Shown: positions 26,743-36,474 of the stretch, piece by piece
Position numbering within the stretch: the stretch's first letter is position 1
How the letters are laid out: each line of letters opens with the position of its first letter
Assembly: GCA_963844805.1 (NCBI GenBank)
Contig: CAWJPU010000012.1
Coordinates: 124,001 to 188,000, forward strand
Length of the DNA: 64,000 nucleotides
Direction: 5' to 3'
Source of the DNA: JACCZR01 sp963844805
GTDB lineage: Bacteria > Actinomycetota > Thermoleophilia > Solirubrobacterales > Thermoleophilaceae
Notes under the pieces: generated by a model
The model's database searches: none
The model's input: the letters and a program-made list of their open reading frames with translations, nothing else
Told to the model about the DNA's origin: nothing
Position numbers and translations under genes: made by a program

Positions 26743-27630
26743 CTACAACCTGACGTCGGCCACCATCGACGCGAACAGCAGCGCCAGGTAGGCCAGCGAG
26801 TACAGGTAGAGGCGCAGCGCCGTGCGGCGGTCGGGCTTGCGCAGCAGGCGCCACGCGCCGTAGATGAACACCGCGCCGAGAGCCACCGAGCAGACCAGGT
26901 AGGTGGCGCCGAAGGCGCCGGCGCAGAACGGCAGCTGGGAGACCGCGTACAGCAGAACGGTGTAGAGCAGGATCTGGCGCCGGGTCTCGCGCTCGCCGCG
27001 GACCACGGGCAGCATCGGCACGCCGGCCTTCTCGTACTCCCCCTTCATGAGCAGCGAGAGCGACCAGAAGTGGGGCGGCGTCCAGAAGAAGACGATCGCG
27101 AACAGGTAGACCGGCGTGCCGCTCAGCTCGCCGGTCACCGCGGCCCAGGCCACGAGCGGTGGCACCGCGCCCGCGGCGCCGCCGATGACGATGTTCTGCG
27201 GCGTGGAGCGCTTGAGCCAGAGCGTGTAGACGAACACGTACCCCAGCAGCCCTGACATCGACAGCACCGCGGCCAGCGGGTTGACCGCCAGGGACAGCAG
27301 CGCGAAGGAGGCGCAGCCCAGCAGCGCTCCGTACACGATGGCGGCCGTGGGGGAGACGCGGCCCGAGGCGACCGGGCGGTCGGCGGTGCGCTTCATCACC
27401 CGGTCGAGGTCGCGGTCGATCGCGTGGTTGATCGCGCCCGCGCCGCCGGCTGACAGTGCGCCGCCCAGGCAGGTGAGCGCCACCAGGCCGAGCGAGGGGT
27501 CACCGGCGAGGTACATCGTGGTGACCGTGGTGAACAGCAGCAGCGACTGCACCTTCGGCTTGGTCATCTCGAAGTAATCCGAGACGACCGTGCGCCAGCC
27601 GGCGCGGCGTCGTAGTGCGACGGCCTCCAT
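26743..27630 (-). CDS. ctaB: Protohaem IX farnesyltransferase (haem O synthase)
   Basis: A 295-residue UbiA-family prenyltransferase with about nine helices, adding the farnesyl group to haem B for aa3 oxidase. The first Asp-rich motif is NHAIDRDLDRVMKRTADRP; the second region is FFWTPPHFWSLSLLMKGEYEKAGVPMLPV. The ATG at 27630 overlaps the ctaA stop (TGATG); the longer upstream reading is antisense-like and was rejected. Confidence 0.93.
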   Translation of the reverse strand: MEAVALRRRAGWRTVVSDYFEMTKPKVQSLLLFTTVTTMYLAGDPSLGLVALTCLGGALSAGGAGAINHAIDRDLDRVMKRTADRPVASGRVSPTAAIVYGALLGCASFALLSLAVNPLAAVLSMSGLLGYVFVYTLWLKRSTPQNIVIGGAAGAVPPLVAWAAVTGELSGTPVYLFAIVFFWTPPHFWSLSLLMKGEYEKAGVPMLPVVRGERETRRQILLYTVLLYAVSQLPFCAGAFGATYLVCSVALGAVFIYGAWRLLRKPDRRTALRLYLYSLAYLALLFASMVADVRL

Positions 27631-28649
27631 CAGGCGGTCACCGCCTGCGCCGGGGCGCCGGCCGGCGAATGCGCCGGCTCGCGGCGGAGCTGGAAGACGG
27701 TGTTGATGGCCGCCGCCCACAGCAACGTCCCGAGGGCGAGGTGGGCGAGGATCAGCAGCTCGTACTCGTCCAGCCACACGTTCAGCGCGCCCACCAGCAC
27801 CTGCGTCAGGAGGATTCCCGCGAGCACGTGCGCGGAGCGCTTCATGCCGCGTCGCAGCAGCATCACCGCGAGCATGCTCACCGCGATCACCGCGAGGTAC
27901 ATGAACAGGCGGTGGGTCAGGTGGATGTCGACCAGCTCGGCGTCCCCGAAGGGCATGAGCCCGCCGTTGCAGGTGGGGAACTCCTTGCCGCAGGCGTGAT
28001 GCGCGCCGTCACCGAGCTGGTAGTCGGGCCGGCCGTACTTCTGCGTGCCGGCCATGTAGCCGCCGGCTACGACGGTGCACAGCACCAATCCGGCGGCGAT
28101 GACGGAGAGCGCACGAAGCCGAGGCTCGTCCTGGACACTGGGGCCCGGGGACTGGGGCCGCTCGGGCCGGCTCTCGCGCCATACGTAGAGCATCAGCGCC
28201 AGCAGGCCCATGGCCAGCCCGAGGTGTGCGGCCACCAGGCCCTCCTCGAGGTTCTCCTCCACCGTCAGCGCGCCGAGCAGGCCCTGGGCCACGACCAGGC
28301 CCGCCGCGGCGACGGTGGGTCGCACCAGCGCGCGCTGGCGGATGGCCATCACGGCGAGGGCGATCATCATGATCCCGACCGCGCCGGCCAGGACACGGTG
28401 GGTGTACTCGATCACCGAGTTGAGGTCGAGCCCGGGCACGACGTCGCCGTTGCAGAACGGCCAGCCGTGGAAGCCGCTGCCGCCCGGGCCGCAGCCGAGC
28501 CCCGAGTCCGAGACGCGGACGACGCCGCCGACGATGATCAGCGCGAACGTCGCGAGGCCCGTGGCGAGCGCCAGGCGGTGGAAGCCGGGCGTTGACCGGC
28601 CGCCTGCCCTACCGGAGGTAGGGAGCACCGCCGATCGGCCGCCCATCAC
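27630..28649 (-). CDS. ctaA: Haem A synthase (COX15/CtaA)
   Basis: About 339 residues with eight helices, oxidising haem O to haem A. The four haem-ligand histidines are visible in EYTHRVLAG, AAHLGLAMG, IHLTHRLFMY and LAHLALGTLLW. Cysteine pairs lie in extracytoplasmic loops 1 and 3 (CGPGGSGFHGWPFC and CGKEFPTC). The start is uncertain. GTG 28649 and ATG 28646 overlap the ctaD stop, but the first 20 residues (SAVLPTSGRAGGRSTPG) are encoded by the 46-bp repeat. A GTG inside the repeat (28628) is also in frame. Normal CtaA sequence begins at FHRLALATG. Confidence 0.92.
   Translation of the reverse strand: MMGGRSAVLPTSGRAGGRSTPGFHRLALATGLATFALIIVGGVVRVSDSGLGCGPGGSGFHGWPFCNGDVVPGLDLNSVIEYTHRVLAGAVGIMMIALAVMAIRQRALVRPTVAAAGLVVAQGLLGALTVEENLEEGLVAAHLGLAMGLLALMLYVWRESRPERPQSPGPSVQDEPRLRALSVIAAGLVLCTVVAGGYMAGTQKYGRPDYQLGDGAHHACGKEFPTCNGGLMPFGDAELVDIHLTHRLFMYLAVIAVSMLAVMLLRRGMKRSAHVLAGILLTQVLVGALNVWLDEYELLILAHLALGTLLWAAAINTVFQLRREPAHSPAGAPAQAVTA
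28583..28628 (-). repeat. 46-bp two-hairpin dispersed repeat, copy 2
   Basis: It lies inside the 5' end of ctaA and is translated in frame as VLPTSGRAGGRSTPG. Hairpin 1 (CCCTACC-TCC-GGTAGGG) has seven pairs here. Hairpin 2 is GGCCGG-TCAACGC-CCGGCT, where the outer pair is a G-U wobble. Same orientation as the gene. Confidence 0.8.
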
Positions 28650-30344
28650 GACGTGCCCGAGGTGACCGGCTGGGCGGCGGTCTCCGAGGCCTTGCCGGCC
28701 CGCTGGACCTCACGCCGGATGTCCTTCATGGGCTCGACGCTGCGCACGCGCGGGACCACGTCGAAGTTGTTGGCCGGCGGCGGCGACCGGACGAACCACT
28801 CGAGCGTGTTGCCCTTCCACGGGTCGTTGCCGGCACGCCGGCCGCCCTTCACGCTCTTGAGGACGTTCACCACCGTGATCAGCACGCCGATGCCGAGCAT
28901 GAAGGAGCCGATCGTCGAGATCAGGTTGTAGGCCTCGAGGCCCGAGTCGGCCGGGTAGTCGTAGACCCGGCGCGGCATGCCCGACAGGCCGGCCGAGTGC
29001 TGGACCAGGAAGGTGAGGTTGAAGCCCACGAACATGGTCCAGAAAGAGAGCTTGCCCAGCGCCTCCGAGAGCAGCCGGCCGCTCATCTTCGGGAACCAGT
29101 AGTAGAGCCCGGCGAAGATTCCGAACACCGAGCCGCCGAAGAGCACGTAGTGCAGGTGGGCCACGACGAAGTAGGTGTCGTGAAGCTGCCAGTCGACGGG
29201 GAAGACGGCCAGCATGATCCCCGAGATGCCGCCGATCACGAACAGCGCGGGCAGGGCGGCCGCGAAGTAGAGCGGCGTCTTCATCATGATCTGCCCGCGC
29301 CAGAGCGTGGCGATCCAATTGAAGATCTTCACCCCCGTCGGCACCGCGATGGCGAACGAGGACAACATGAAGAAGGCCAGCACCACCGTCGCCGTCGGCG
29401 TGGTGAACATGTGGTGCGCCCACACCAGCAGGCCGAGGAACGCGATCGCCACGGTGGACGCGGCGATCGCCTTGTAGCCGAAGATCGGCTTGCGCGCGAA
29501 CACCGGCAGGATCTCCGAGATCATCCCGAAGGCGGGCAGGATCATGATGTAGACCTCGGGGTGGCCGAAGAACCAGAAGAGGTGCTGCCACAGCAGCGGG
29601 TCGCCTCCGTCGGCCACGTTGAAGAACCCGGTTCCGAAGTGCCGGTCGGTGAGCAGCATCGTCGCCGCGGCGGCGATGGCGGGCAGCGCCGCGATCAGCA
29701 GGTACGAGTAGACGAGGATCGACCACACGAACAGCGGCATCCGGCCCCAGCTCATGCCGGGCGCCCGCATGTTGTGGATCGTGGCCACGAAGTTGATCGC
29801 GCCGACCAGCGAGGAGAGGCCGGTGAGGTGGACCAGGAAGATCCAGGCGTCGATGCCGCCGCTGGGTGAGTACGCGTCATCGGACAGAGGGGCGTAGGAG
29901 GTCCAGCCGGCCTGGGGCGGCTCGAAGAAGAGGGAGGCGAAGAACGCGATGCCGCCGCCCACCAGCAGCCAGAAGGACAGCGCGTTCAGGCGCGGGAAGG
30001 CCATGTCCCGCGCGCCGATCATGAGCGGGATGAAGTAGTTGCCGAAGCCCGCCAGCACCGGGACGATCCAGAGGAAGACCATCGTGACGCCGTGCATCGT
30101 CGCCAGGCTGTTGTAGGTCTCGCCGCCGAGCAGCGTGTTGTCCGGCTGAGACAGCTGGAGGCGCATGATCAGCGCCATCACGCCGCCGAGGATGAACCAG
30201 ATGAAGGTGGCGTAGAGGTACATCACGCCGATCCGCTTGTGGTCGGTCGTGGTCAACCAGGACAGCCAGCCCTTCGGCTGCTCCGTTGAGCCCGTGCATC
30301 GCGATCTCGGGGGCGCCGGCCAGGCGGGCGCTACTGGCTTCCAT
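28646..30344 (-). CDS. ctaD: Cytochrome c oxidase subunit I, frameshifted near N-terminus
   Basis: The catalytic subunit of aa3 oxidase, about 565 residues and 12 helices. Metal ligands are complete: haem a His in TMHGVTM, CuB His and the crosslinked Tyr in FFGHPEVY, the HH pair in WAHHMF, and haem a3/a His in HDTYFVVAHLHY. The true N-terminus is MEASSARLAGAPEI from ATG 30344, six bases after the ctaC stop. An extra base in the TT at 30286-30287 shifts the frame just before EQPKGWLSWLTTTDHKR. The C-terminus ends in a charged cytoplasmic tail. No ctaE (subunit III) follows. Confidence 0.95.
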
Positions 30345-30350
30345 CGGTGA

Positions 30351-31190
30351 CTACCCCCCTGCCTCGGCCTCGCGGGCCCGTCGCGTGGCCGCGAGATCCT
30401 CTCGGGCCGCCTTGATGTCGGCGCGCTGCTTCTTGGCCCAGCGCTCGAACTCGTCGGGCGGGACCGCCCGCACCACGGCCCGCATGTCCGCGTGGTTGGC
30501 GCCGCACAGCTCGGCGCACTGTCCCTCGTAGCGGCCGGGCTTGGAGATCTTGAACCAGGTCTCGTTCACGTGGCCGGGCACCGCGTCGGCCTTGCCGCCG
30601 AGCTTGGGGATCCACCACGAGTGCTGGACGTCCGACGACGTGATGTCCAGCAACACGGTGGTGTCGGTGGGGACGACCATCTCGTTGTAGGTGAAGAGGT
30701 CGTTCCCGCCGCCGTAGTCGTAGCGCCACAGGTACTGCTGGCCGTTGACGCCGATGTGCAGCCCGCCGCCTCCGGGCGGATTGGGCTGGTCGATCGAGGC
30801 CACCTGGACGCCGCCGGCGATCTGCGGGCCGGAGCGCTCGGGGTCGGTGATGCCCTTCAGGAAGGCGAAGGTGACGCCGGTGAGGATCACGAGGATCACC
30901 GCCGCGCCGATGGTCCAGCCCAGCTCCAGCGGCGTGTTGCCGCGGATCTGCTCGGCCTGGCCGCCCCGCTTGGCGCGGTACTTGACCAGCGACCAGATCA
31001 GCGTTCCCTCGACGATCAGCAGGATCGGGATCGAGACCAGCAGCGTGATCGTGTACAGCGTGTGGATCTTGTCCGCATTGGGTGAGCCGCCGCTCTCGGG
31101 CGTGATGACGCCCGCCGCGGCGGGGCCGGCCAGGACCAGCAGGGCGACGAGGGCGCCGCCCAGCGCGAGGGAGATCCTTCGGGAGGACAA
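30351..31190 (-). CDS. ctaC: Cytochrome c oxidase subunit II
   Basis: A 279-residue protein with a signal peptide (residues 1-27), two membrane helices (about 43-65 and 90-112) and an extracytoplasmic cupredoxin domain. The binuclear CuA site is intact: SSDVQHSWW gives the first His, and GQCAELCGANHADM gives the two Cys, His and Met. There is no CxxCH, so no fused cytochrome c domain. It accepts electrons from cytochrome c or the bc1 complex and passes them to CtaD. It heads the ctaC-D-A-B operon. Confidence 0.95.
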   Translation of the reverse strand: MSSRRISLALGGALVALLVLAGPAAAGVITPESGGSPNADKIHTLYTITLLVSIPILLIVEGTLIWSLVKYRAKRGGQAEQIRGNTPLELGWTIGAAVILVILTGVTFAFLKGITDPERSGPQIAGGVQVASIDQPNPPGGGGLHIGVNGQQYLWRYDYGGGNDLFTYNEMVVPTDTTVLLDITSSDVQHSWWIPKLGGKADAVPGHVNETWFKISKPGRYEGQCAELCGANHADMRAVVRAVPPDEFERWAKKQRADIKAAREDLAATRRAREAEAGG

Positions 31191-31223
31191 GGCGGCGGCC
31201 AGTCTACCCAGCGGGAAGGGGGT

Positions 31224-32015
31224 TCAGGCGCCGGTAAAGGCGGGGTCGCGCTTGCTCAGGAAGGCCGTGGCGCCCTCGGCGAAGTCCTGGGTCCGCGCGA
31301 GGGCGTGCTGGAGCTCGGCCTCCAGATCGAGCTGGGCGTCCAGGTGGGGGTAGATCGACTGGTTGAGGGCCTTCTTGGCCGCCGCGTAGGAGCGCGTGGG
31401 GCCGTGGGCGAGCCTGGTGGCCAGGGCGTCGGCCTCGGCCGCGAGCTCGTCGTCGGGGTGGACGGCGTTGATCAGGCCCCACTCGAGCGCCTGGGGCGCC
31501 GGCACCCGCTCGCCCAGCAGGGCCATCTGGAAGGCGCGCGCCTTGCCCACCGTCGCGGGGACGAACACGGTCGAGCCGCCGTCGGGCATCAGGCCGATGT
31601 TCACGAAGGCCAGGCTGAGGAACGCCGACTCGGCGGCCACCGCCAGATCACAGGCCAGCGCCAGCGAGCAGCCGATGCCCACCGTGGGGCCGTTGAGCGC
31701 GGCCAGCACCGGCTTCTCCAGCCGCCGCACCCCGACCAGGATCGGGTGGTAGTACTCGTGCAGCGCCTTCAGGATGTCGGGGAAGCCGTCGTCGGCCTGG
31801 ATGAAGCCCTGCTTGAGGTCGGCCCCCGAGGAGAAGCCGCGCCCGGCGCCGGTGATCAGCACCGCGCGCACCGAGGGGTCGGCGGCCTCGCCCTCGATCA
31901 CCGACTTCATCTCCTCGCCGAACTCGATGGTCCAGGCGTTGAGGCTGTCGGGGCGGTTGAGGGTCAGGCGCCCGAGGCCGTCGGACACCTCCCAGATCAG
32001 TGTTTCGTAGCTCAC
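31224..32015 (-). CDS. Enoyl-CoA hydratase/isomerase family protein
   Basis: A 263-residue crotonase-fold protein. RLTLNRPDSLNAW opens it, SSGADLKQG forms one half of the oxyanion hole and NGPTVGIGCSLALACDL the other. In the active-site positions Ser stands where hydratases have the first Glu (GCSLALACD), and MPDGGST follows where IPGxGG is common; this is closer to isomerase-type (PaaG-like) members. GTG at 32015 gives the usual short start. It lies 33 bases beyond the ctaC start, on the same strand. Confidence 0.85.
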   Translation of the reverse strand: MSYETLIWEVSDGLGRLTLNRPDSLNAWTIEFGEEMKSVIEGEAADPSVRAVLITGAGRGFSSGADLKQGFIQADDGFPDILKALHEYYHPILVGVRRLEKPVLAALNGPTVGIGCSLALACDLAVAAESAFLSLAFVNIGLMPDGGSTVFVPATVGKARAFQMALLGERVPAPQALEWGLINAVHPDDELAAEADALATRLAHGPTRSYAAAKKALNQSIYPHLDAQLDLEAELQHALARTQDFAEGATAFLSKRDPAFTGA

Positions 32016-32080
32016 GAGCGCGAGGTACGCTGCGGCATCCAGCCGCGGCCTGAGGAGGTCGCCTCCGGCGCCCATATGCA

Positions 32081-32731
32081 ATGCTGCTCGAGCTGGTCGA
32101 GTGGCTCGGCCACTCGGGCTTCCGCATCAGGGTCGGGCGCTCGTACGTCTACATCGACCCCTATCGGGTGCCGGCCGACTCGCCGCCGGCCGACCTGATC
32201 CTGGTCACCCACGGCCATTACGACCACTTCTCGCCGCGGGACATCGAGCTGCTCTCGCACAGCGAGACCTGGATGATCGCGCCGGCCGCCGTGGCCGAGC
32301 GGGCGAGCGGCCGTGTCCTGTCGCTGGGCCCCGGCGACGGGCTCGAGCACGAGCTGGTCCCCGGCGTGGGCGTGGCCGCGGTGGCGGCCTACAACACGTC
32401 CAAGCGCGACCCCGAGGGCAACCTGTTCCACCCCCGCGCGGCCGGCTGGATCGGTTTCGAGGTCAACGTCCGGGGGGAGCGGCTTTACCATTCTGGTGAC
32501 ACCGACGTGATCCCCGAGATGGACGACGTCGCGGGGGTCGACGTGGCTCTTCTCCCCGTGAGCGGCACCTACGTCATGACAGCCCCCGAGGCGGCCGAGG
32601 CCGCCCGCCGCATCCAGCCCCGCGTGGCGGTGCCGATGCACTGGGGCGAGGACATCGGAACCGAGGCCGACGCGCGCGAGTTCGCCGAGAAGGCGCCCGT
32701 CGAGGTCCGGGTCATGGAGCCGGTGGCGTGA
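32081..32731 (+). CDS. UPF0173-like MBL-fold metal-dependent hydrolase
   Basis: A 216-residue beta-lactamase-fold protein of the UlaG/UPF0173 group. WLGHSGFRI near the start, THGHYDHFS (HxHxDH), the LYHSGDTDV segment and VPMHWGED give the metal ligands. These are cytosolic hydrolases of uncertain substrate. Its TGA overlaps the GTG of the SCP2/di-iron gene (GTGA), so the two products are made together. Confidence 0.85.
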   Translation: MLLELVEWLGHSGFRIRVGRSYVYIDPYRVPADSPPADLILVTHGHYDHFSPRDIELLSHSETWMIAPAAVAERASGRVLSLGPGDGLEHELVPGVGVAAVAAYNTSKRDPEGNLFHPRAAGWIGFEVNVRGERLYHSGDTDVIPEMDDVAGVDVALLPVSGTYVMTAPEAAEAARRIQPRVAVPMHWGEDIGTEADAREFAEKAPVEVRVMEPVA

Positions 32732-34413
32732 GCGCGCAGACCGAGCTGCTCGAGCGCCTGGCCGCCGACGACCCCGAGCTGGGCGCGCGCCTCGTGGTCA
32801 TGGGCCTGCCGGCCGCCGCGGCGAGGATCGACGACACGCTCGCCTATCAGCTCGAGGTCGAGGGCACCGGCACCTGGCGCGTGTCGGTGTCGGACGGGCG
32901 TGCGCGCGTGGCGCCGGGGGAGGACGGGGAGGTCGACTTCCGGCTCAGCTGCGGGCCGCGGGAGCTGGTCGAGCTGGCCGCGGGCAGCGCGAGCCCGCTG
33001 AAGCTGGCCGCCACCGGCAAGGTGCGGATCAGCGGGAGCCGCCTCAAGGCGCTGAAGCTCCGCGCGATGGGCAACGGCGGGATGGACATGAGCGAGGTCG
33101 CGCGCGCCGGCGGGCGCCTCGATCCCGACCTGCTCTACCGCTCCCTGCCCTGGGTGGTCGATCCCGAGTGGACCCGCGGGCACCGTTTCACGATCCGCTA
33201 CGAGGTCACCGGCGAGGGCGAGTGGTTCGTGACCGTCAACGACGGCGAGCCGCTGACCGTCTCCCGCGAGACGCCGCCGTGGGGCGTGGCCGGCACCGCC
33301 CGGGTGACCTCCGACGGCTACCAGCGGCTGGCTGCGGGCGAGCTCACCCCGACCGAGGCGATGCAGGACCGTGTGATCGAGGTCGAGGGCGACATCTGGC
33401 CCATCTCGCTGCTGGGCCGCTGGATCGACCGCGGCCAGGGCCACGACGACGCCGAGCTCGAGCGCGAGGAGCGCCAGCGGGAGGTGCAGCAGCGCCGCGC
33501 CGGCGGCTTCGAGCCCTCGAACGGCCGGCTGATGGACTACCGCCAGCTCTACGCGCTGTGGGAGCGCCAGAACTGGAAGTCGACGGAGCTGGACTTCACC
33601 GTCGACCGCGAGCAGTGGCTCACCACCACCACGCACGCGCAGGAGAGCACGATGTGGAGCATCGGGGCCTTCTACGTCGGCGAGGAGCGCGTGACCGCCG
33701 ACCTGGCGCCGTTCCTGCTCGCCGCCCCGTCGGGCGAGATCGAGATGTTCCTCGCCACCCAGCTGGTGGACGAGGCCCGCCACGCCGCCTTCTTCGACCG
33801 CTTCGGCGCCGAGGTGATGGCCCTCGACGGCGAGGACTTCCGCGCGCGCATGCGCGAGATGGAGCAGGGCCTGGCCAACGCGTGGCGCGAGGTCTTCGAC
33901 GACGGGCTGCGCGAGACCGCGCAGCAGTTGCAGGCCCGCCCCGACGACCTGGACCTGTTCGTGAAGGGCATCGCGACCTACCACATGGTGGTCGAGGGCT
34001 TCCTGGCCGTGACCGGCCAGAAGTTCATCCGCGAGTGGTTCGCCGACCACGGGATGTACCCCGGCTTCGTCGAGGGCTTCGGCCTCGTCGAGCGCGACGA
34101 GCACCGCCACATCGCTTTCGGGATGCGCTTCCTCAGCGACGCGGTGGCCGAGGACCCGCGCCACCGCAAGACCATCGAGGACGTGGTGCTCGAGCTGGTC
34201 CCCAAGGCCGGCTACGTGTTCGTGCCGCCCTACGCCGAGGACCCGTCGGACTTCCTCAGCTACGGCTACCACTCATCGGAGATCTACGGGTACGCCTACA
34301 CCACTCTCAAGCGCCGGATGGCGTTGCTCGGCATCGGGCTGCCGCCGCCCGAGGAGCTGATGCCCGGTCGCATCGAGGAGAGCTCCTCCCTAGCCGTCGC
34401 GACCGTCGCGTAG
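32728..34413 (+). CDS. Tandem SCP2 domains fused to R2-like di-iron oxidase
   Basis: A 561-residue fusion. Residues about 36-112 and 145-235 each look like an SCP2 sterol/lipid-carrier fold (YQLEVEGTGTWRVSVSDG and FTIRYEVTGEGEWFVTVNDG open the two, each ending in a hydrophobic helix). Residues 265-540 are a ferritin-like R2/R2lox domain with a full carboxylate-histidine set: Glu319 or 320 (GEERV), Glu349 and His352 (DEARH), Glu423 (MVVEGF), Glu458 and His461 (RDEHRH). R2-like ligand-binding oxidases bind long-chain lipids beside an Fe/Mn site, so the SCP2 modules may deliver lipid to the oxidase. This is inference; the substrate is unknown. Confidence 0.8.
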   Translation: MSAQTELLERLAADDPELGARLVVMGLPAAAARIDDTLAYQLEVEGTGTWRVSVSDGRARVAPGEDGEVDFRLSCGPRELVELAAGSASPLKLAATGKVRISGSRLKALKLRAMGNGGMDMSEVARAGGRLDPDLLYRSLPWVVDPEWTRGHRFTIRYEVTGEGEWFVTVNDGEPLTVSRETPPWGVAGTARVTSDGYQRLAAGELTPTEAMQDRVIEVEGDIWPISLLGRWIDRGQGHDDAELEREERQREVQQRRAGGFEPSNGRLMDYRQLYALWERQNWKSTELDFTVDREQWLTTTTHAQESTMWSIGAFYVGEERVTADLAPFLLAAPSGEIEMFLATQLVDEARHAAFFDRFGAEVMALDGEDFRARMREMEQGLANAWREVFDDGLRETAQQLQARPDDLDLFVKGIATYHMVVEGFLAVTGQKFIREWFADHGMYPGFVEGFGLVERDEHRHIAFGMRFLSDAVAEDPRHRKTIEDVVLELVPKAGYVFVPPYAEDPSDFLSYGYHSSEIYGYAYTTLKRRMALLGIGLPPPEELMPGRIEESSSLAVATVA

Positions 34414-34426
34414 CCTCGCCCACGTT

Positions 34427-35333
34427 GTGCGGAGCTCGCGCGCGCTACGGACGCTCGCCTGGGGCGCCGTGGCGATCGGGGTGGCCACACCGCTGCTGCG
34501 CCGCCGCCTGAAGCTCCCGGTCCCGGCCGTCACCGTCCTCTCCTACCAGGCGCCCGCCGCCCTGGCGATCGCGGCTCCCCGCACCAAGCTGCGCGACGCC
34601 GGCATCTACGCGCTGCAGATGTGGGCCTACTTCGCCCACTTCGACATGCCCGACGACGACCCGGGCGCCTTCGCCGAGCGCGTGCACGTCGACTATCCGA
34701 TCCACGCCGACCGGGTGATCGGGGGAGGGGAGGAGCCCACGCTGCGCCTGCAGCGGGCGCTCGGCCGCCCGGGTGAGATCCGCCCGCACGACCGCTTCCT
34801 GTCGGCGGTGCACTGGAGCTGGTTCGCCGTGCCCCACGGCGCGATGGCCTACCTGCTGCTGCGCCACCGGCGCCTGTACCCGAGCTCGGCCACCCTGATG
34901 GCCGCCTGCTTCGACCTCGGGCTGCGTCGTCTACTGGGCCGTGCCGACCGCGCCGCCCTGGTGGGCGGGGGCGAACGGCAGCATGGCGCCGGTCCGGCGC
35001 ATCATGGCCGAGACCGGCGAGCGCGTCTGGGGCAGGGCCTGGAAGCCGCTCTACAGTTCGCTCGAGGGCAATCCCTTTGCTGCCATGCCGTCGCTTCACT
35101 TCGGAACCTCGGTGATGGCCGCGCGCCTCCTCCAGCGGGTGGGTCCCGGGCACGGCGCCGCGGCCTGGGCTTACGCGCTCACATTGGGCTTCGGCCTGGT
35201 GTACCTCGGCGAGCATTACGTCGTGGACCTGATCGCCGGTTTCGCCCTCGCGGAGGGCATCGTCCGCGTGGCGCCGCGCCTGGAGCATGTGGGCGTGGCG
35301 GTGTCCGACGGTCTGGCGAGGCTCTCACCGTGA
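34427..35333 (+). CDS. PAP2-superfamily phosphatase, frameshifted
   Basis: About 301 residues after removing one G from the GGG at 34919-34921. Five or six membrane helices. PAP2 active-site motifs lie after the frameshift: KPLYSSLEGNPFAAMPSLHFG (the PSxH motif) and LGEHYVVDLIAG (the GxHxxxD motif). These membrane enzymes remove phosphate from lipid phosphates such as phosphatidate or undecaprenyl-PP, or form inositol phospholipids. Its stop overlaps the GTG of the next gene (GTGA), which encodes a flippase-like protein, suggesting a lipid-processing pair. Confidence 0.75.
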
Positions 35334-36474
35334 GCACGGTCGAGGCCGAGGTCGCTCAGGAGGAAGCGGAGGTCTCGACGGGTTCAGGTCGCTGCTCCAC
35401 GACCGCCGCAAGCTCGCCTCCGCGGGCCTGGCGATCGTCCTGGCCGTCGTCGCGATCTACGTGCTGTTCCCGCAGGTCGTGGGGCTGGAGGGCAGCCTCG
35501 AGCGGATCGACAGCGCCAAGTGGTACTGGGTGGTGGTGGCGGTCGGCGCGACGGTGGCCGGCTTCTTCGCCTACGTGATGCTCTTCCAGGGCGTCGTCGG
35601 CAGCGGGGACGAGAAGGTCAGCCGGCGCCTGGACATGAGGGCGTCGTTCCAGATCAACCTCGCGGGCCTCGCGGCCACGCGGATCTTCTCCGCCGGCGGC
35701 GCGGGCGGCATCGCCCTGACCTACTGGGCGCTGCGCAGGGCGGGGATGCCGCGCCGGCGCTCGGCCTGCCGGATGGTCGCCTTCCTCGCGCTCATGTACT
35801 CGGTGTACCTGTTCTCGCTGGTCATCTTCGGCGTGCTGCTGCGCACCGGCGTGCTCCCGGGCGACAACCCGGCCGGGGGCACGATCGTGCCCGCCGCCGT
35901 GGCGGGCGCGGTGATCTTCGCCCTGGCCCTGGTGGCCCTGATCCCCGCCGACATCGAGCGGCGCATTCGCAAGCTGAGCGACCATCCGCGCGCCTCCCGG
36001 ATCGGCGCGAGGCTGGCGGCCGGGCCGGCGACGGTGGCCAGGGGCATCCGGACGGCGATCGCCTACGTGCGCCACCCGAGCCACGGCGCCGTGGCCGTCG
36101 TGGGCGCCGTCGGCTTCTGGGCGGCGCAGATCACCACCCTGTGGGCGAGCTTCGAGGCCTTCGGCGGCGACGTGCCGGTCGCCGTCCTCATCCAGGGCTT
36201 CTTCGTGGGCATGGCGGCCAACCTGATCCCCTCGCCCGCCGGCGGGGCGGGACCGGTGGACGCGGGCATGATCGCCGCCTTCGCGCTGTTCGGAGTCGAC
36301 AACGCCGTGGTCTTCCCCGCGGTGCTGACGTACCGGGTCATCGCCTTCTGGCTGCCGATCCCGCCGGGGATAGTGGCCTACTTCGCGTTGCGGCGTACCG
36401 TCCGTGCGTGGGAGGACGAGGACGACCGCGAAGGCTATACTTCAGAAAGTAAAGTAAAGGCGGAGGCCACTTGA
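35330..36474 (+). CDS. UPF0104 / lysylphosphatidylglycerol synthase-type flippase domain protein, frameshifted
   Basis: About 381 residues. It starts at GTG 35330 (STVEAEVAQEEAE); the frame then breaks at the GGG run 35380-35382, where one G appears missing, and continues as FRSLLHDRRKLASAG. About eight helices follow. Landmarks are NLAGLAATRIFSAGGAGGIALTYW, FFVGMAANLIPSPAGGAGPVDAG and AFWLPIPPG, typical of AglD/UPF0104 proteins that move or flip lipids. It overlaps the PAP2 gene and the trxB start (TTGA). Confidence 0.75.

Noticed and set aside
30351..31190. Cytochrome c domain in CtaC (caa3 type)
   Set aside because: No CxxCH motif follows the CuA domain; the C-terminus is a plain charged helix.
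36387..36441. Full sigma-type promoter for trxB
   Set aside because: TATACT at 36436 is a fair -10, but no matching -35 at 16-18 bases was found, so only the possible -10 is mentioned.
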